Shown: in pieces, positions 1-6,526 of the stretch
How the letters are laid out: every line of letters starts with the position of its first letter
Numbering within the stretch: the stretch's first letter is position 1
Source: DMER64 sp964554535
Lineage (GTDB): Bacteria > Bacteroidota > Bacteroidia > Bacteroidales > UBA932
Reading direction: 5' to 3'
Assembly: GCA_964554535.1 (NCBI GenBank)
Contig: CAZKPB010000027.1
Coordinates: forward strand, 1 to 22,425
DNA length: 22,425 nucleotides
The notes under the pieces: generated by a model
Databases searched by the model: none
Seen by the model: the letters and a program-made list of their open reading frames with translations, nothing else
Told to the model about the DNA's origin: nothing
Program-made: the position numbers and the translations under genes

Positions 1-201
1 ATGACGGGGATGTCGGCATAGTTTGAAGTTATTCGGTGCTTACATCCCCCAGAGAGGTAACGCCCCGTAGGCTTCATATGAGATGTGCCGATTCAACCCT
101 TTCAAGCGACAGATCCGTAGCTGCAAAAAAGTGTTTTTTGTCTGTTTCCCGGGTGTGATGTGTAACAAATCCACTGCGAACGCCCAAAGGATATAATCTC
201 T

Positions 202-271
202 GCCGTCCTCGCCGGGAAATAAGTGGCGGGCCCTCCGGAGCCCGGGCCACTTATTCCCGGCGGGAGACGGC
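202..271. repeat. Long imperfect palindrome (~33-bp arms)
   Basis: Starting from GCCGTCCTCGCCGGG on the left and CCCGGCGGGAGACGGC on the right, the two arms can be paired almost to the centre. The core arms GAAATAAGTGGC and GCCACTTATTC match apart from one extra base, and the centre contains CTCCGGAG, itself a palindrome. If transcribed it would fold into a very stable hairpin of about 70 nt. There is no T tract after it on the plus strand, so it does not look like a simple terminator. Its function is unknown; REP/MITE-like element or a recombination site are possibilities. Confidence 0.75.
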
Positions 272-349
272 CGGACCCATAGTATAAATCCCTATCTCCG
301 TTTATATGTAAAAAAGGACAAAAGAAGGTACCTATCCGGAAAACATAGG

Positions 350-535
350 TTTTTTTGGCAAGGTCCCCCTCAAAAGGTACTGACCTTGCTGAAAAACCCT
401 GCATTTTTTAGCAAGGTACTTCTTCCGTAAAACCGTACATTTACGTAATTATCTATATTATAGTTGTTTGCGAAATATGCCTGGAAGTTTGTAAACAGAC
501 CTTGCCAAAAAGTGCCGGGTATTTTGGCAAGGTGA
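350..535. repeat. Cluster of GCAAGGT hairpin repeats
   Basis: The heptamer GCAAGGT or its reverse complement occurs five times: 358-364, 383-389, 411-417, 499-505 and 527-533. Four of the copies form two hairpins. At 383-417, ACCTTGCT pairs with AGCAAGGT and the A/T bases inside extend the stem. At 499-533, ACCTTGCCAAAA pairs perfectly with TTTTGGCAAGGT over 12 bp around an 11-nt loop. The plus-oriented copies at 358 and 527 are each followed by a similar (G/C)NCCCTC stretch, so a longer unit has been copied. Function not recognised. Confidence 0.7.
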
Positions 536-572
536 CCCTCTCAAGCCCCCGAACCTGTCATTTCCTGATTTT

Positions 573-767
573 GGTTGACTGTTAGCCTAGTATTATTCCT
601 AGTAAAAGTTGACTCGGGTTATGTTATTTCGGTTAATAGTTGACTACGGTTGTCTTATTCCGTTTATCGGTTGACTCCCCTATATATTCCGCTCAAAAGT
701 TGACTCACAAGCAAAGTTCCAATCAATTATCTTGTATATTTTAAATTTGTTGTCTCTCACATTGACT
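573..767 (+). repeat. Degenerate ~31-bp tandem array with GTTGACT core
   Basis: GTTGACT starts at 574, 608, 639, 670 and 699, i.e. spaced 34, 31, 31 and 29 bp. A related ATTGACT starts at 761, exactly two 31-bp steps after 699, suggesting one decayed unit between them. The bases between cores are T-rich and loosely conserved, often containing TTATTCCG or TTATTTCGG. The array is AT-rich compared with the neighbouring coding DNA. The ~3-turn spacing would place the cores on one helical face, as for a protein-binding array, but no protein partner can be named. Confidence 0.65.
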
Positions 768-808
768 TATATGTCAAATTTTGGGGGTTTACATCATTCT
801 ACCACATA

Positions 809-1115
809 GACTATCTACGATAATCGCTAAAAACGTACACAGTAGGCCCTAGAAGTGGCCGACTATCTACGATAATCGCCAAAAACGCGTATAGTGGGCC
901 TCCAAAGTAGCCGACTATATACGTTTACCCCCGTTTTGCGTAAACAGTCTGCTTTTAAACTTTTACAACACAAGGCTAAGTATCTGTATGTCAGCGTTTA
1001 TGCATTTATGGCAATTTCGACTATCTACGATAATCGCTAAAAACGTACACAGTGGGCCCTAGAAGTGGCCGACAGTCTACGAAAATCGAGCTTAACGTCA
1101 ACAGTCATCGTCAAT
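809..1115 (+). repeat. 52-bp repeats, partly tandem
   Basis: Units at 809-860 and 861-912 abut head to tail. A third, 1019-1070, is almost identical to the first (one difference seen, A845 versus G1055). Degenerate copies begin at 913 and at 1071. Each good unit starts GACTATCTACGATAATCGC and ends in a (G/A)GGCC...AGTGGCC or AGTAGCC segment. There are no unique spacers of constant length between repeats, so this is not a CRISPR array. Its role is unknown. Confidence 0.75.
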
Positions 1116-1150
1116 AGTCCAAATTTCCCCGGAAAACTTCTTGGTTTGAA

Positions 1151-1430
1151 CCCGCGCCGGCGGCAACAGTCCCCGCGCAGCACCGGCGGCAGGGGAGGTC
1201 GTTGTGAATTGTCATTCGCTGCGGCTTGTCGCTCGAACCCTCCTTTTAGCCGTGGCACCGCTACGCGGCACCACGTCTAACGTCGGGTCTCACTCCATTA
1301 CGGCCGTCTGCACCGCCGTGTCAAAATAAATTTTGCCACGCCGGTACAGCCATCCGTAACCGCCTTGCTCTATGACAATTCACACTCCCGCCGCCTTCAG
1401 CTGCGCGGGGGCTGCTGCCGCCGGCGCGGG
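1151..1430 (+). repeat. Repeat element copy A, with ~60-bp inverted ends
   Basis: The left arm (1151-1213) and the right arm (1372-1430) are inverted copies. The outer 30 bp, beginning CCCGCGCCGGCGGCA, match with two differences. The middle parts differ in length and sequence, and the inner ends share GTGAATTGTCAT. The interior 1214-1362 also recurs at the far right of the window (22277-22424). No transposase is encoded. A short non-autonomous mobile element (MITE-like), or a spread structured-RNA or intergenic repeat, would both fit. I saw no clear target-site duplication at its edges. Confidence 0.7.
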
Positions 1431-1451
1431 TGGGGCTCATCATCTGTGGTG

Positions 1452-1560
1452 AGCTGGGTGGCCCAGCTAATATAAACGCGCCATTATATTTTGCAAAATA
1501 TTAGTAATCAGAATATTGGTTTTTACTTTGGCGCACTTTTATTAGCTGGGCCACCCAGCT
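1452..1560. repeat. 109-bp element with perfect 20-bp inverted ends
   Basis: The sequence AGCTGGGTGGCCCAGCTAAT at 1452-1471 is repeated exactly in inverted orientation at 1541-1560. The match can be extended inward to about 35 bp with three mismatches, both arms ending in GCGCCA. Each 17-bp outer arm is itself nearly palindromic (AGCTGGG-TGG-CCCAGCT). The 39 bp between the extended arms are A/T-rich. It sits 64 bp upstream of the gene at 1625. It resembles a miniature inverted-repeat element, or could be a regulatory structure; no gene for its mobilisation is present. Confidence 0.75.
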
Positions 1561-1595
1561 TCTTCATTTTAAACTTATAAGTCGCCATTTTTTAC

Positions 1596-1603
1596 TACCT
1601 TAG
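1596..1603 (+). promoter_or_regulatory. Possible -7 box (TACCTTAG)
   Basis: One mismatch from the Bacteroidota -7 consensus TAnnTTTG, ending 21 bp before the ATG at 1625. No convincing TTTG -33 element was seen. Weak on its own. Confidence 0.35.
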
Positions 1604-1624
1604 TTGTATCAATATTAAATTGCT

Positions 1625-2125
1625 ATGTACACCATTACCAGCACCAATCGGTTGAGCCGGGGCATCATTCTGGAGAGCGTATTGTCTCTGTGTATCCTTT
1701 TTGCCGTCTGCGTCATTATGTTTGTGGAATACCTCAAGACGGGAAGCGGCTTGGGATTCTGGATTATGGCGGGACTTCTTGTGGCAACAGTCCTGGGCTG
1801 CGCGGCCTATATGCCCCGTGAGGTCATTCTCACGGACGATGCGCTTACCATCCGGCTTTTATGGATTAAACGCGTTATTCCAAGAAAAGAAATCATTAAT
1901 ATGGCTTCCATTGACCGCAGGGTCGTCCGCAATTCGGCCCGCGTTTTTGGAATCGGGGGCCTTTTGGGTATGGTGGGACACTTTAGGAATAAAGAACTGG
2001 GAAGTTACCGGCGTTACACTACCTGCATGGAAGACCTGGTGCTGGTGCAAACCTCACGAGGCAGGAAATACGTTGTCAACGCCTGTCAGGAAATGGTGGA
2101 CGGTTTTGCGGCTTCCCGCAAATAA
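1625..2125 (+). CDS. PH-domain-like inner-membrane protein
   Basis: A 166-residue protein with two hydrophobic segments near the N-terminus (about residues 14-35 and 42-62), then a soluble domain. The soluble part has the rhythm of small bacterial PH-like (DUF304/bPH-type) domains: a strand with 'REVILTDDALTIR', a basic 'PRKEI' turn, and a last strand 'RGRKYVVNACQEMVDGF' like the usual end of that fold. Such proteins sit in the cytoplasmic membrane and their function is mostly unknown. The start at 1625 is the first ATG after a possible promoter box and gives a plausible membrane anchor. The last 72 bp overlap a convergent gene (2054-2452). Family assignment is by eye; the membrane topology is the firmer statement. 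Confidence 0.65.
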   Translation: MYTITSTNRLSRGIILESVLSLCILFAVCVIMFVEYLKTGSGLGFWIMAGLLVATVLGCAAYMPREVILTDDALTIRLLWIKRVIPRKEIINMASIDRRVVRNSARVFGIGGLLGMVGHFRNKELGSYRRYTTCMEDLVLVQTSRGRKYVVNACQEMVDGFAASRK

Positions 2126-2452
2126 CACCAGCGTGGTGAAAACCGATTCCAGCAAAATGAACAGGGCAGGTTTCAAAACAAATATAAGCAGTACGGGTTG
2201 GTAGAACAGCAACACGGACAGTTTGACCAATGTGGCTGTAATGCCGCAGCCAAGCGGGCTGTAAGGGTTTCCGGTGAGGTTGAAGAGGCGGAACATACAG
2301 AAGAAGCCAAAGGGGTAGAGAATCCAGCCGGAAAGGTTTTCAATGGGAAGGGTGTGGAGCACCGTGCCGGGAAGGGCCTCGGTAAAGCCCCAAATTAAGC
2401 CCCATAGCAGGGTTTGGCCAAACATATTATTGCCGAATAACCGTTTTATCAT
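2054..2452 (-). CDS. Small multi-pass membrane protein, function unknown
   Basis: A 132-residue, very hydrophobic protein with roughly four membrane segments (near residues 12-33, 42-58, 68-86 and 88-112) and a short polar tail. The motif 'WGFTEALPGTVLHTLP' followed by 'SGWILYPFGFFCMF' has the look of a conserved small membrane-protein family seen in Bacteroidota, but I cannot name it. The gene runs convergently into the PH-domain-like gene, sharing 72 bp at the 3' ends, and diverges from the sugar-isomerase-like gene with only 41 bp between start codons. The hydrophobic body lies outside the overlap, which argues for a real gene; only the polar tail is antisense to the neighbour. Confidence 0.6.
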   Translation of the reverse strand: MIKRLFGNNMFGQTLLWGLIWGFTEALPGTVLHTLPIENLSGWILYPFGFFCMFRLFNLTGNPYSPLGCGITATLVKLSVLLFYQPVLLIFVLKPALFILLESVFTTLVLFAGSRKTVHHFLTGVDNVFPAS

Positions 2453-2493
2453 ATCAACAAATATAATAGAAAATAACCTAAATCTGATTAAAT

Positions 2494-3429
2494 ATGAAAA
2501 AGTACTTTATCTCTTTTTGCAAACCGACGGTAGGGTTTCTCACCGCCGCTTTGGCCCTGACGTGGCTGCTTTTAGGAGCCACCTCTTGTGTTTCCAAAAC
2601 CAAGACCATTGGCATTCAGCTCTATTCTGTTATGAACGCCGTTATGAAAGATCCCAAAACCTCTGTGGAACGTCTTGCCGGTATGGGATACAACGCCTTT
2701 GAACTGGTGCAGTGGGGGGGAGACCCCACCGTGTTCGGATTGAGCGCCAACGACTTTAAAACCATCTGTGACAACAACGACGCCGTCATTCGTTCCACCC
2801 ACTCAAGTATTCAGGAAGATACGACTCAGGATGCCGAGGTGATGGCCCGCTGGCGCACGCTTTTTGAAACCCAGAAAGCCTGCGGGGGGACCTATTTCGT
2901 AATACCCAGCTACCGCGTGGATTATACGGTGGAAGCCGTGCAACGGATGTGCGACTACTTTAACCGCGTGGGTAAGATTGCGGCGGAATACGGCTTGAAA
3001 TTAGGCTATCACAACCACTCGCAGGAATTCCAGACGTTAACGGGCACGGATATGGTAATGTGGGAATACCTTGTGGAACATACCGACCCGCAATATGTCT
3101 GCTTTGAGCTGGACGTGTTCTGGTGCGCCAAAGGCGGTAAAGACCCCGTGGCTTATTTAAAAAAGTATCCCAAACAGATTGAGATACTTCACGTGAAAGA
3201 TGAGTTTGTTATCGGCGAAAGCGGCACCATGGATTTTGAAGGCATCTTCAATCAGTTCTATGCCAACGGGATGAGTGAATATTATGTAGAAATTGAACCC
3301 GTCAAGGAAGTGCGGGAAAAAGTAAATGAAGACGGCACTCCGTATACGCAGGATCAAATTATGGAAGAAATGTTTGAAGCGGCGCGCAAGAGTGTTCTCT
3401 TTTTGCAGCAGGCAAAATATGTGAAATAA
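2494..3429 (+). CDS. Sugar phosphate isomerase/epimerase-like lipoprotein
   Basis: A 311-residue protein with an N-terminal signal peptide ending in a lipobox-like site (Cys32 in 'LGATSC'), so it is probably anchored on the periplasmic side of a membrane. The rest is a xylose-isomerase-like TIM barrel (AP-endonuclease 2 superfamily): 'GIQLYSV' first strand at 40, 'GYHNHSQEF' at 171-179, 'FELDVFW' at 204-210, 'LHVKDE' at 232-237 and 'YYVEIEP' near 263-269. The acidic and histidine residues in these strands normally bind a divalent metal. In Bacteroidota such exported barrels are common and are thought to act on sugars or sugar derivatives, but the substrate here cannot be read from sequence. 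It stands alone, divergent from the membrane-protein gene. Confidence 0.85.
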   Translation: MKKYFISFCKPTVGFLTAALALTWLLLGATSCVSKTKTIGIQLYSVMNAVMKDPKTSVERLAGMGYNAFELVQWGGDPTVFGLSANDFKTICDNNDAVIRSTHSSIQEDTTQDAEVMARWRTLFETQKACGGTYFVIPSYRVDYTVEAVQRMCDYFNRVGKIAAEYGLKLGYHNHSQEFQTLTGTDMVMWEYLVEHTDPQYVCFELDVFWCAKGGKDPVAYLKKYPKQIEILHVKDEFVIGESGTMDFEGIFNQFYANGMSEYYVEIEPVKEVREKVNEDGTPYTQDQIMEEMFEAARKSVLFLQQAKYVK

Positions 3430-3554
3430 CTTATTACATCTTCTTTTTTACAGCCCGGCGCCTTACCGGTGCAAGTGGTTTTGGGTCTCGTGAGATAAAG
3501 GATGATTTCTAGTAACAACGTGCTTCTTAACAAGGTTTTCCGGAGAATTGTAGA

Positions 3555-3562
3555 TATCTTTG
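3555..3562 (+). promoter_or_regulatory. -7 promoter box (TATCTTTG)
   Basis: Exact match to the Bacteroidota TAnnTTTG box, 32 bp before the ATG at 3595, giving a 5' leader of roughly 25 nt. No good -33 TTTG at the usual distance. It supports starting the gene at 3595. Confidence 0.55.
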
Positions 3563-3594
3563 ATGGTCTTAAGCAGGCAAGAAATTATATTAAT

Positions 3595-4674
3595 ATGAAA
3601 AAATTATCTTCAAATTACTTTTTTACAGCGCTTTGCCTGGCCGGTTCGTTCCTGGCGGCATCGTGCGCCCAACCCGGGGCTTACACAGTGAATGTAACCC
3701 TCCCCGACGACTCTTTTGACGGAAAGACCGTCTATTTGACTTCCTCGGCCACTAAAGAGGTAGCCGACAGTGCCGTGGTGGCGGCTCGCGCCGCGCAGTT
3801 TGCCGGTGTGGCGCTGCAGCCCGTGTTGAGCACGGTCAAATGCGAGCAAGCCTCGGCCCAAATTATATTGGAAGAGGGGACTGTTGCGGTGGCTCTCTCG
3901 GCCGAAAAAAGGGCCAAGGTGTATGGAGAAGGCACTCCGCTCAATGCGCAACTGGCCCGTGTGAATGCGGTGGCCGACTCGCTGATGCAGGACGTTACCG
4001 AATATTACAAAAACCATACGGAAGCGGAAGGCGATGCCTATTATGATGCCGACTGGACGCCTCGTTATGTGGAGGCCATGGAAGGATTTTACGCCGCCAA
4101 CAACAACAACGACGTGGGCCTTGCGGCGTTGATCAATCTGTACAACTACGGCAAACCGGAAGCGATGCAGGGGTATCTGGCGCAGGCGGGTGACGTGTTG
4201 AAATCCCGTGAACGTTTTGTAAAGATATCCAATGAGGTAAAAGCGTTGGAAGCTACGTCAGAAGGCAAAATGTTTGCCGATTTTACCATTGAGGATGCCG
4301 ACGGCGCCCGTGTCGCTTTCTCTGACTACATTGGCAAAGGCAAATACGTCCTGGTGGATTTCTGGGCCAGTTGGTGCGGTCCCTGTCGTGCCGAGGTGCC
4401 CAACCTCAAGAATGTGTATGAAAAGTTCAATGGAAACGATTTCACCATCCTGGGTGTAGCCGTATGGGATGAGCCGGCCGATACCAAGAAGGCCATTGCC
4501 GAGCTGGAACTGCCTTGGTTCTCCATCATTAACGGACAGCACGTGCCTACCGATCTTTACGGCATCAACGGCATCCCCCATATCATTCTCTTTGGGCCGG
4601 ACGGCACCATCGTTGCCCGAGGTTTGCGCGGGGAGAAGATTGGGCAGAAGGTGGCCGAGGTGTTGGGAAAATAA
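3595..4674 (+). CDS. TlpA-like thioredoxin-fold lipoprotein with DUF4369-type N-domain
   Basis: A 359-residue protein. The signal peptide ends at a lipobox with Cys24 ('LAASC'). Residues ~30-110 form a beta-rich domain like DUF4369, which commonly precedes thioredoxin domains in Bacteroidota; a helical linker follows. From ~220 on there is an AhpC/TSA-TlpA thioredoxin fold with the active site Cys261-Gly-Pro-Cys264 inside 'WASWCGPC', and a cis-proline loop 'NGIPHIILF'. It likely acts as a membrane-tethered periplasmic disulfide reductase or oxidoreductase. I chose the ATG at 3595 rather than an in-frame ATG at 3502, because 3595 begins a proper MKK signal peptide and follows a -7 box. A strong terminator follows. 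Confidence 0.88.
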   Translation: MKKLSSNYFFTALCLAGSFLAASCAQPGAYTVNVTLPDDSFDGKTVYLTSSATKEVADSAVVAARAAQFAGVALQPVLSTVKCEQASAQIILEEGTVAVALSAEKRAKVYGEGTPLNAQLARVNAVADSLMQDVTEYYKNHTEAEGDAYYDADWTPRYVEAMEGFYAANNNNDVGLAALINLYNYGKPEAMQGYLAQAGDVLKSRERFVKISNEVKALEATSEGKMFADFTIEDADGARVAFSDYIGKGKYVLVDFWASWCGPCRAEVPNLKNVYEKFNGNDFTILGVAVWDEPADTKKAIAELELPWFSIINGQHVPTDLYGINGIPHIILFGPDGTIVARGLRGEKIGQKVAEVLGK

Positions 4675-4694
4675 TAGGGAAGGGAGTCATACTG

Positions 4695-4730
4695 AAAACA
4701 GGCAGCCCGGAAAGGCTACCTGCTTTTTTT
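4695..4730 (+). terminator. Rho-independent terminator (probably bidirectional)
   Basis: CAGGCAGCC at 4699-4707 pairs with GGCTACCTG at 4714-4722 with one mismatch around a 6-nt loop, followed by seven Ts at 4724-4730. An AAAA run just before the stem gives a U tract on the other strand, so it may also stop transcripts of the minus-strand lipoprotein gene ending at 4809, which lacks its own complete terminator. Confidence 0.8.
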
Positions 4731-4770
4731 GGTAGACGTGGAACGCTATAGTTTCATTTTAATCTTCGGT

Positions 4771-5669
4771 TGCCTCTCTTTTGTGTGGTGGTGAAAATAA
4801 ACAATGGGTTAGTAATAAATGAAGGGAAATACACTTACTTCACTATTGGGGATGATTCCCGTATAGCGGCCGGTGACTTTGAAGCCATGGCGGGTGGTCA
4901 GGTCAAGGTCCACATCGTAGGTTATGATGCCACGTTTAACGGTAACCGTGCCTTCTGCAAAAGAGTCAGCGAGGGACACAAAGCGGCTGTAATCCTCCGG
5001 CATTTCCAAGGAATCATAAGCATCACAGTCAAAGTAAACTGCTGATTCCCAATCACAGATAGAAAAAAGATAATGGTCGCTTGCTTCCGGGATATAAATA
5101 TAACCTTTTGTTTCGGGAGGTGGCGGAGGTAATGGACGTGATTCAAGAAGATGGTATACTCCGTCAGCAATTCCGTTGAGACAAGGGCTACAAAGTGTCA
5201 AGGAAAGGTTGATGTATTTCCGGTCTTGAGGGTAGGCGAAGAACAGTTCTTTTCCGGGCAGTTGAGCGAAAATTTCAAAAGAGTCCTTGTATACGCCCGG
5301 AGAAGAAAGCACCAGGTCATAGAAGCGGCCGACGGCGGTACTGTCGGCGCCATCATCAACATAAAGGATATCCAATGTATCCATTTTTAAAACCGGATCA
5401 GGCCTCTGTTCCGCCTTGGTAATGTTGTACTCGTATGAAGTGAATCCCATAGCTATAGCCTCGGTGGCCGTAGCGGGTACTTCAAACTTAATGCGGTTGC
5501 GGGTGACAGCCTCTGAACTTTCACAGGAGGCAAACAGGGCAAGGGCGCAGGCGAGGCCCAGGAGGTGGAAGATTTTTTTCATGGGAGGAAATTTTAAGGT
5601 TATTTTTCGAAAGTTAAAAATAATTTAGTTCAGTCTGTTACATTGGCAAAAAAAAGAGGGGCACGGGGA
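4771..5669 (-). repeat. Tandem duplication unit 1 (~899 bp)
   Basis: This block and the next (5670-6547) are head-to-tail copies, each holding one lipoprotein gene plus its upstream region. The borders at 4771, 5670 and 6548 all begin TGCCTCTCT, the stem of a terminator, so recombination between terminator sequences may have created the duplication. Positions 5289-5564 match 6170-6445 with only three differences by my reading, while the rest is clearly diverged. Confidence 0.85.
4809..5582 (-). CDS. Lipoprotein of unknown function, duplicate 1
   Basis: A 257-residue lipoprotein: signal peptide with Cys20 in 'LFASC', then a secreted domain I do not recognise. It is a paralogue of the next gene upstream (5708-6463). 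Their first ~98 residues are nearly identical, the C-terminal ~50 residues are very similar ('GTVTVKRG', 'GRYTGIIPNSEVSVFP'), and the middle differs in sequence and length. This copy has a run of five prolines near residue 152. A 'LCSPC' motif (near 131-135) is kept in both. The strands ending 'DLDLTTRHGFKVTGRYTG' resemble beta-rich Bacteroidota surface lipoproteins. Its promoter is weaker than its twin's: the box at 5609-5616 reads TAACTTTC instead of TATCTTTG. A surface or outer-membrane lipoprotein is likely; the biochemical role is unknown. Confidence 0.8.
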   Translation of the reverse strand: MKKIFHLLGLACALALFASCESSEAVTRNRIKFEVPATATEAIAMGFTSYEYNITKAEQRPDPVLKMDTLDILYVDDGADSTAVGRFYDLVLSSPGVYKDSFEIFAQLPGKELFFAYPQDRKYINLSLTLCSPCLNGIADGVYHLLESRPLPPPPPETKGYIYIPEASDHYLFSICDWESAVYFDCDAYDSLEMPEDYSRFVSLADSFAEGTVTVKRGIITYDVDLDLTTRHGFKVTGRYTGIIPNSEVSVFPFIYY

Positions 5670-5680
5670 TGCCTCTCTTT
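5648..5680 (-). terminator. Terminator after lipoprotein duplicate 2
   Basis: Read on the minus strand, AGAGAGGC...GCCCCTCT forms a stem with one mismatch, followed by a run of eight Us. It lies 28 bp past the stop of the gene at 5708-6463. Nearly the same sequence recurs at 6527-6556. Confidence 0.75.
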
Positions 5681-5707
5681 TGTGAGGTGGTGAAAATAAA
5701 GTATTGG

Positions 5708-6463
5708 TTACATAAAGATGGAGGGAAATACACTTACTTCACTATTGGGAATGATACCCGTATAGCGGCCGGTTACTTTGATGCCATGGCTGGTGGTAAG
5801 GTCAAGGTTCACATCATAGGCTATGATACCACGTTTAACGGTAACTGTGCCTTCTACAAAATTGTCACCATAGGACAAAAAGCGGCGGAACTCCTCCGGT
5901 ACATACGAGAAATCGTAGGAATCACAGTCAAAGAAAACTCCTGAATAGTTAGGATAGATTGAAAAAAGATATGAGTCGGTTTCTTCCGGGGTAATATAAT
6001 AACCTTTTGTTTCGAGAAATGATGGAGAAAAACGGTATACTCCCTCAGCAATTCCGTTGAGACAGGGGCTGCAAAGTGTCAAGGTAAGGTTGATATATTT
6101 CTTGTCATGCGGGTAGGCGAAGGCCCATTCTTTTCCCGGCAGATCATCGATAAATTCAATAGTGTCCTGGTATACGCCCGGAGAAGAAAGCACCAGTTCA
6201 TAGAAGCGGCCGACGGCGGTAGTGTCGGCGCCATCATCAACATAAAGGATATCCAATGTATCCATTTTTAAAACCGGATCAGGCCTCTGTTCCGCCTTGG
6301 TAATGTTGTACTCGTATGAAGTGAATCCCATAGCTATAGCCTCGGTGGCCGTAGCGGGTACTTCAAACTTAATGCGGTTGCGGGTGACAGCCTCTGAACT
6401 TTCACAGGAGGCAAACAGGGCAAGGGCGCAGGCAAGGCCCAGGATGGGGATGATTTTTTTCAT
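5708..6463 (-). CDS. Lipoprotein of unknown function, duplicate 2
   Basis: A 251-residue lipoprotein (Cys20 in 'LFASC') and the closest relative of the gene at 4809-5582. It shares its N-terminal ~98 residues and C-terminus but has its own central region ('GVYRFSPSFLETKGYYITPEE' replaces the proline-rich part of the twin; quoted only to show the difference). It has a perfect -7 box (TATCTTTG, 6490-6497) 26 bp upstream and its own terminator at 5648-5680, so it can be expressed independently of its twin. No known domain was recognised. As the two are adjacent in the same orientation, they may be alternative or dosage copies of one cell-surface protein. Confidence 0.8.
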   Translation of the reverse strand: MKKIIPILGLACALALFASCESSEAVTRNRIKFEVPATATEAIAMGFTSYEYNITKAEQRPDPVLKMDTLDILYVDDGADTTAVGRFYELVLSSPGVYQDTIEFIDDLPGKEWAFAYPHDKKYINLTLTLCSPCLNGIAEGVYRFSPSFLETKGYYITPEETDSYLFSIYPNYSGVFFDCDSYDFSYVPEEFRRFLSYGDNFVEGTVTVKRGIIAYDVNLDLTTSHGIKVTGRYTGIIPNSEVSVFPSIFM

Positions 6464-6489
6464 AAAAGGATATTTTAAGGTTATTTTAC

Positions 6490-6497
6490 CAAAGATA
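6490..6497 (-). promoter_or_regulatory. -7 promoter box (TATCTTTG) for lipoprotein duplicate 2
   Basis: Minus-strand TAnnTTTG match 26 bp before the ATG at 6463, giving a leader of about 20 nt. Confidence 0.6.
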
Positions 6498-6526
6498 ATA
6501 ACTTTTTTTCAGTCTGTTACATTGGC

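Larger units (their letters stand above)
1..1624. other. Gene-free, repeat-rich region at left end
   Basis: I see no believable coding sequence here. Short open frames exist (for example 102-404 minus, 1065-1280 plus) but they run through repeats and have no recognisable protein character. The region instead contains, in order: a 7-bp A/T hairpin at 124-140, a long GC-rich palindrome at 202-271, GCAAGGT hairpins at 350-535, an AT-rich ~31-bp array at 573-767, 52-bp repeats at 809-1115, a ~280-bp element with inverted ends at 1151-1430, and a 109-bp inverted-repeat element at 1452-1560. No tRNA, rRNA or DnaA-box cluster was noticed. The sequence may continue a larger repeat-rich intergenic zone to the left. 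Confidence 0.75.

Noticed and set aside
102..404. Minus-strand open frame of 100 codons
   Set aside because: It runs through the large palindrome and the GCAAGGT repeats, has no domain character and an odd composition, so it is most likely chance.
809..1070. CRISPR array
   Set aside because: Repeats abut without spacers or are separated by an unequal gap, units are 52 bp, and no cas genes are present.
1037..1280. Short open frames on both strands over repeat copy A
   Set aside because: Both strands are open over the same GC-rich repeat, and similar peptides appear from copies B and C simply because the DNA is repeated; no start signals or protein family support them.
1..1624. Replication origin (oriC or iterons)
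   Set aside because: Arrays and AT-rich DNA are suggestive, but I found no DnaA-box cluster and no replication gene in the window.
1701..2204. Plus-strand frame overlapping the PH-like gene
   Set aside because: It is a shadow in another frame, rich in Trp, Pro and Arg, and lacks the membrane segments and domain pattern of the frame at 1625-2125.
3502..3594. Upstream start for the TlpA-like lipoprotein
   Set aside because: It would put ~31 residues before a good MKK signal peptide and begin upstream of the likely promoter box.
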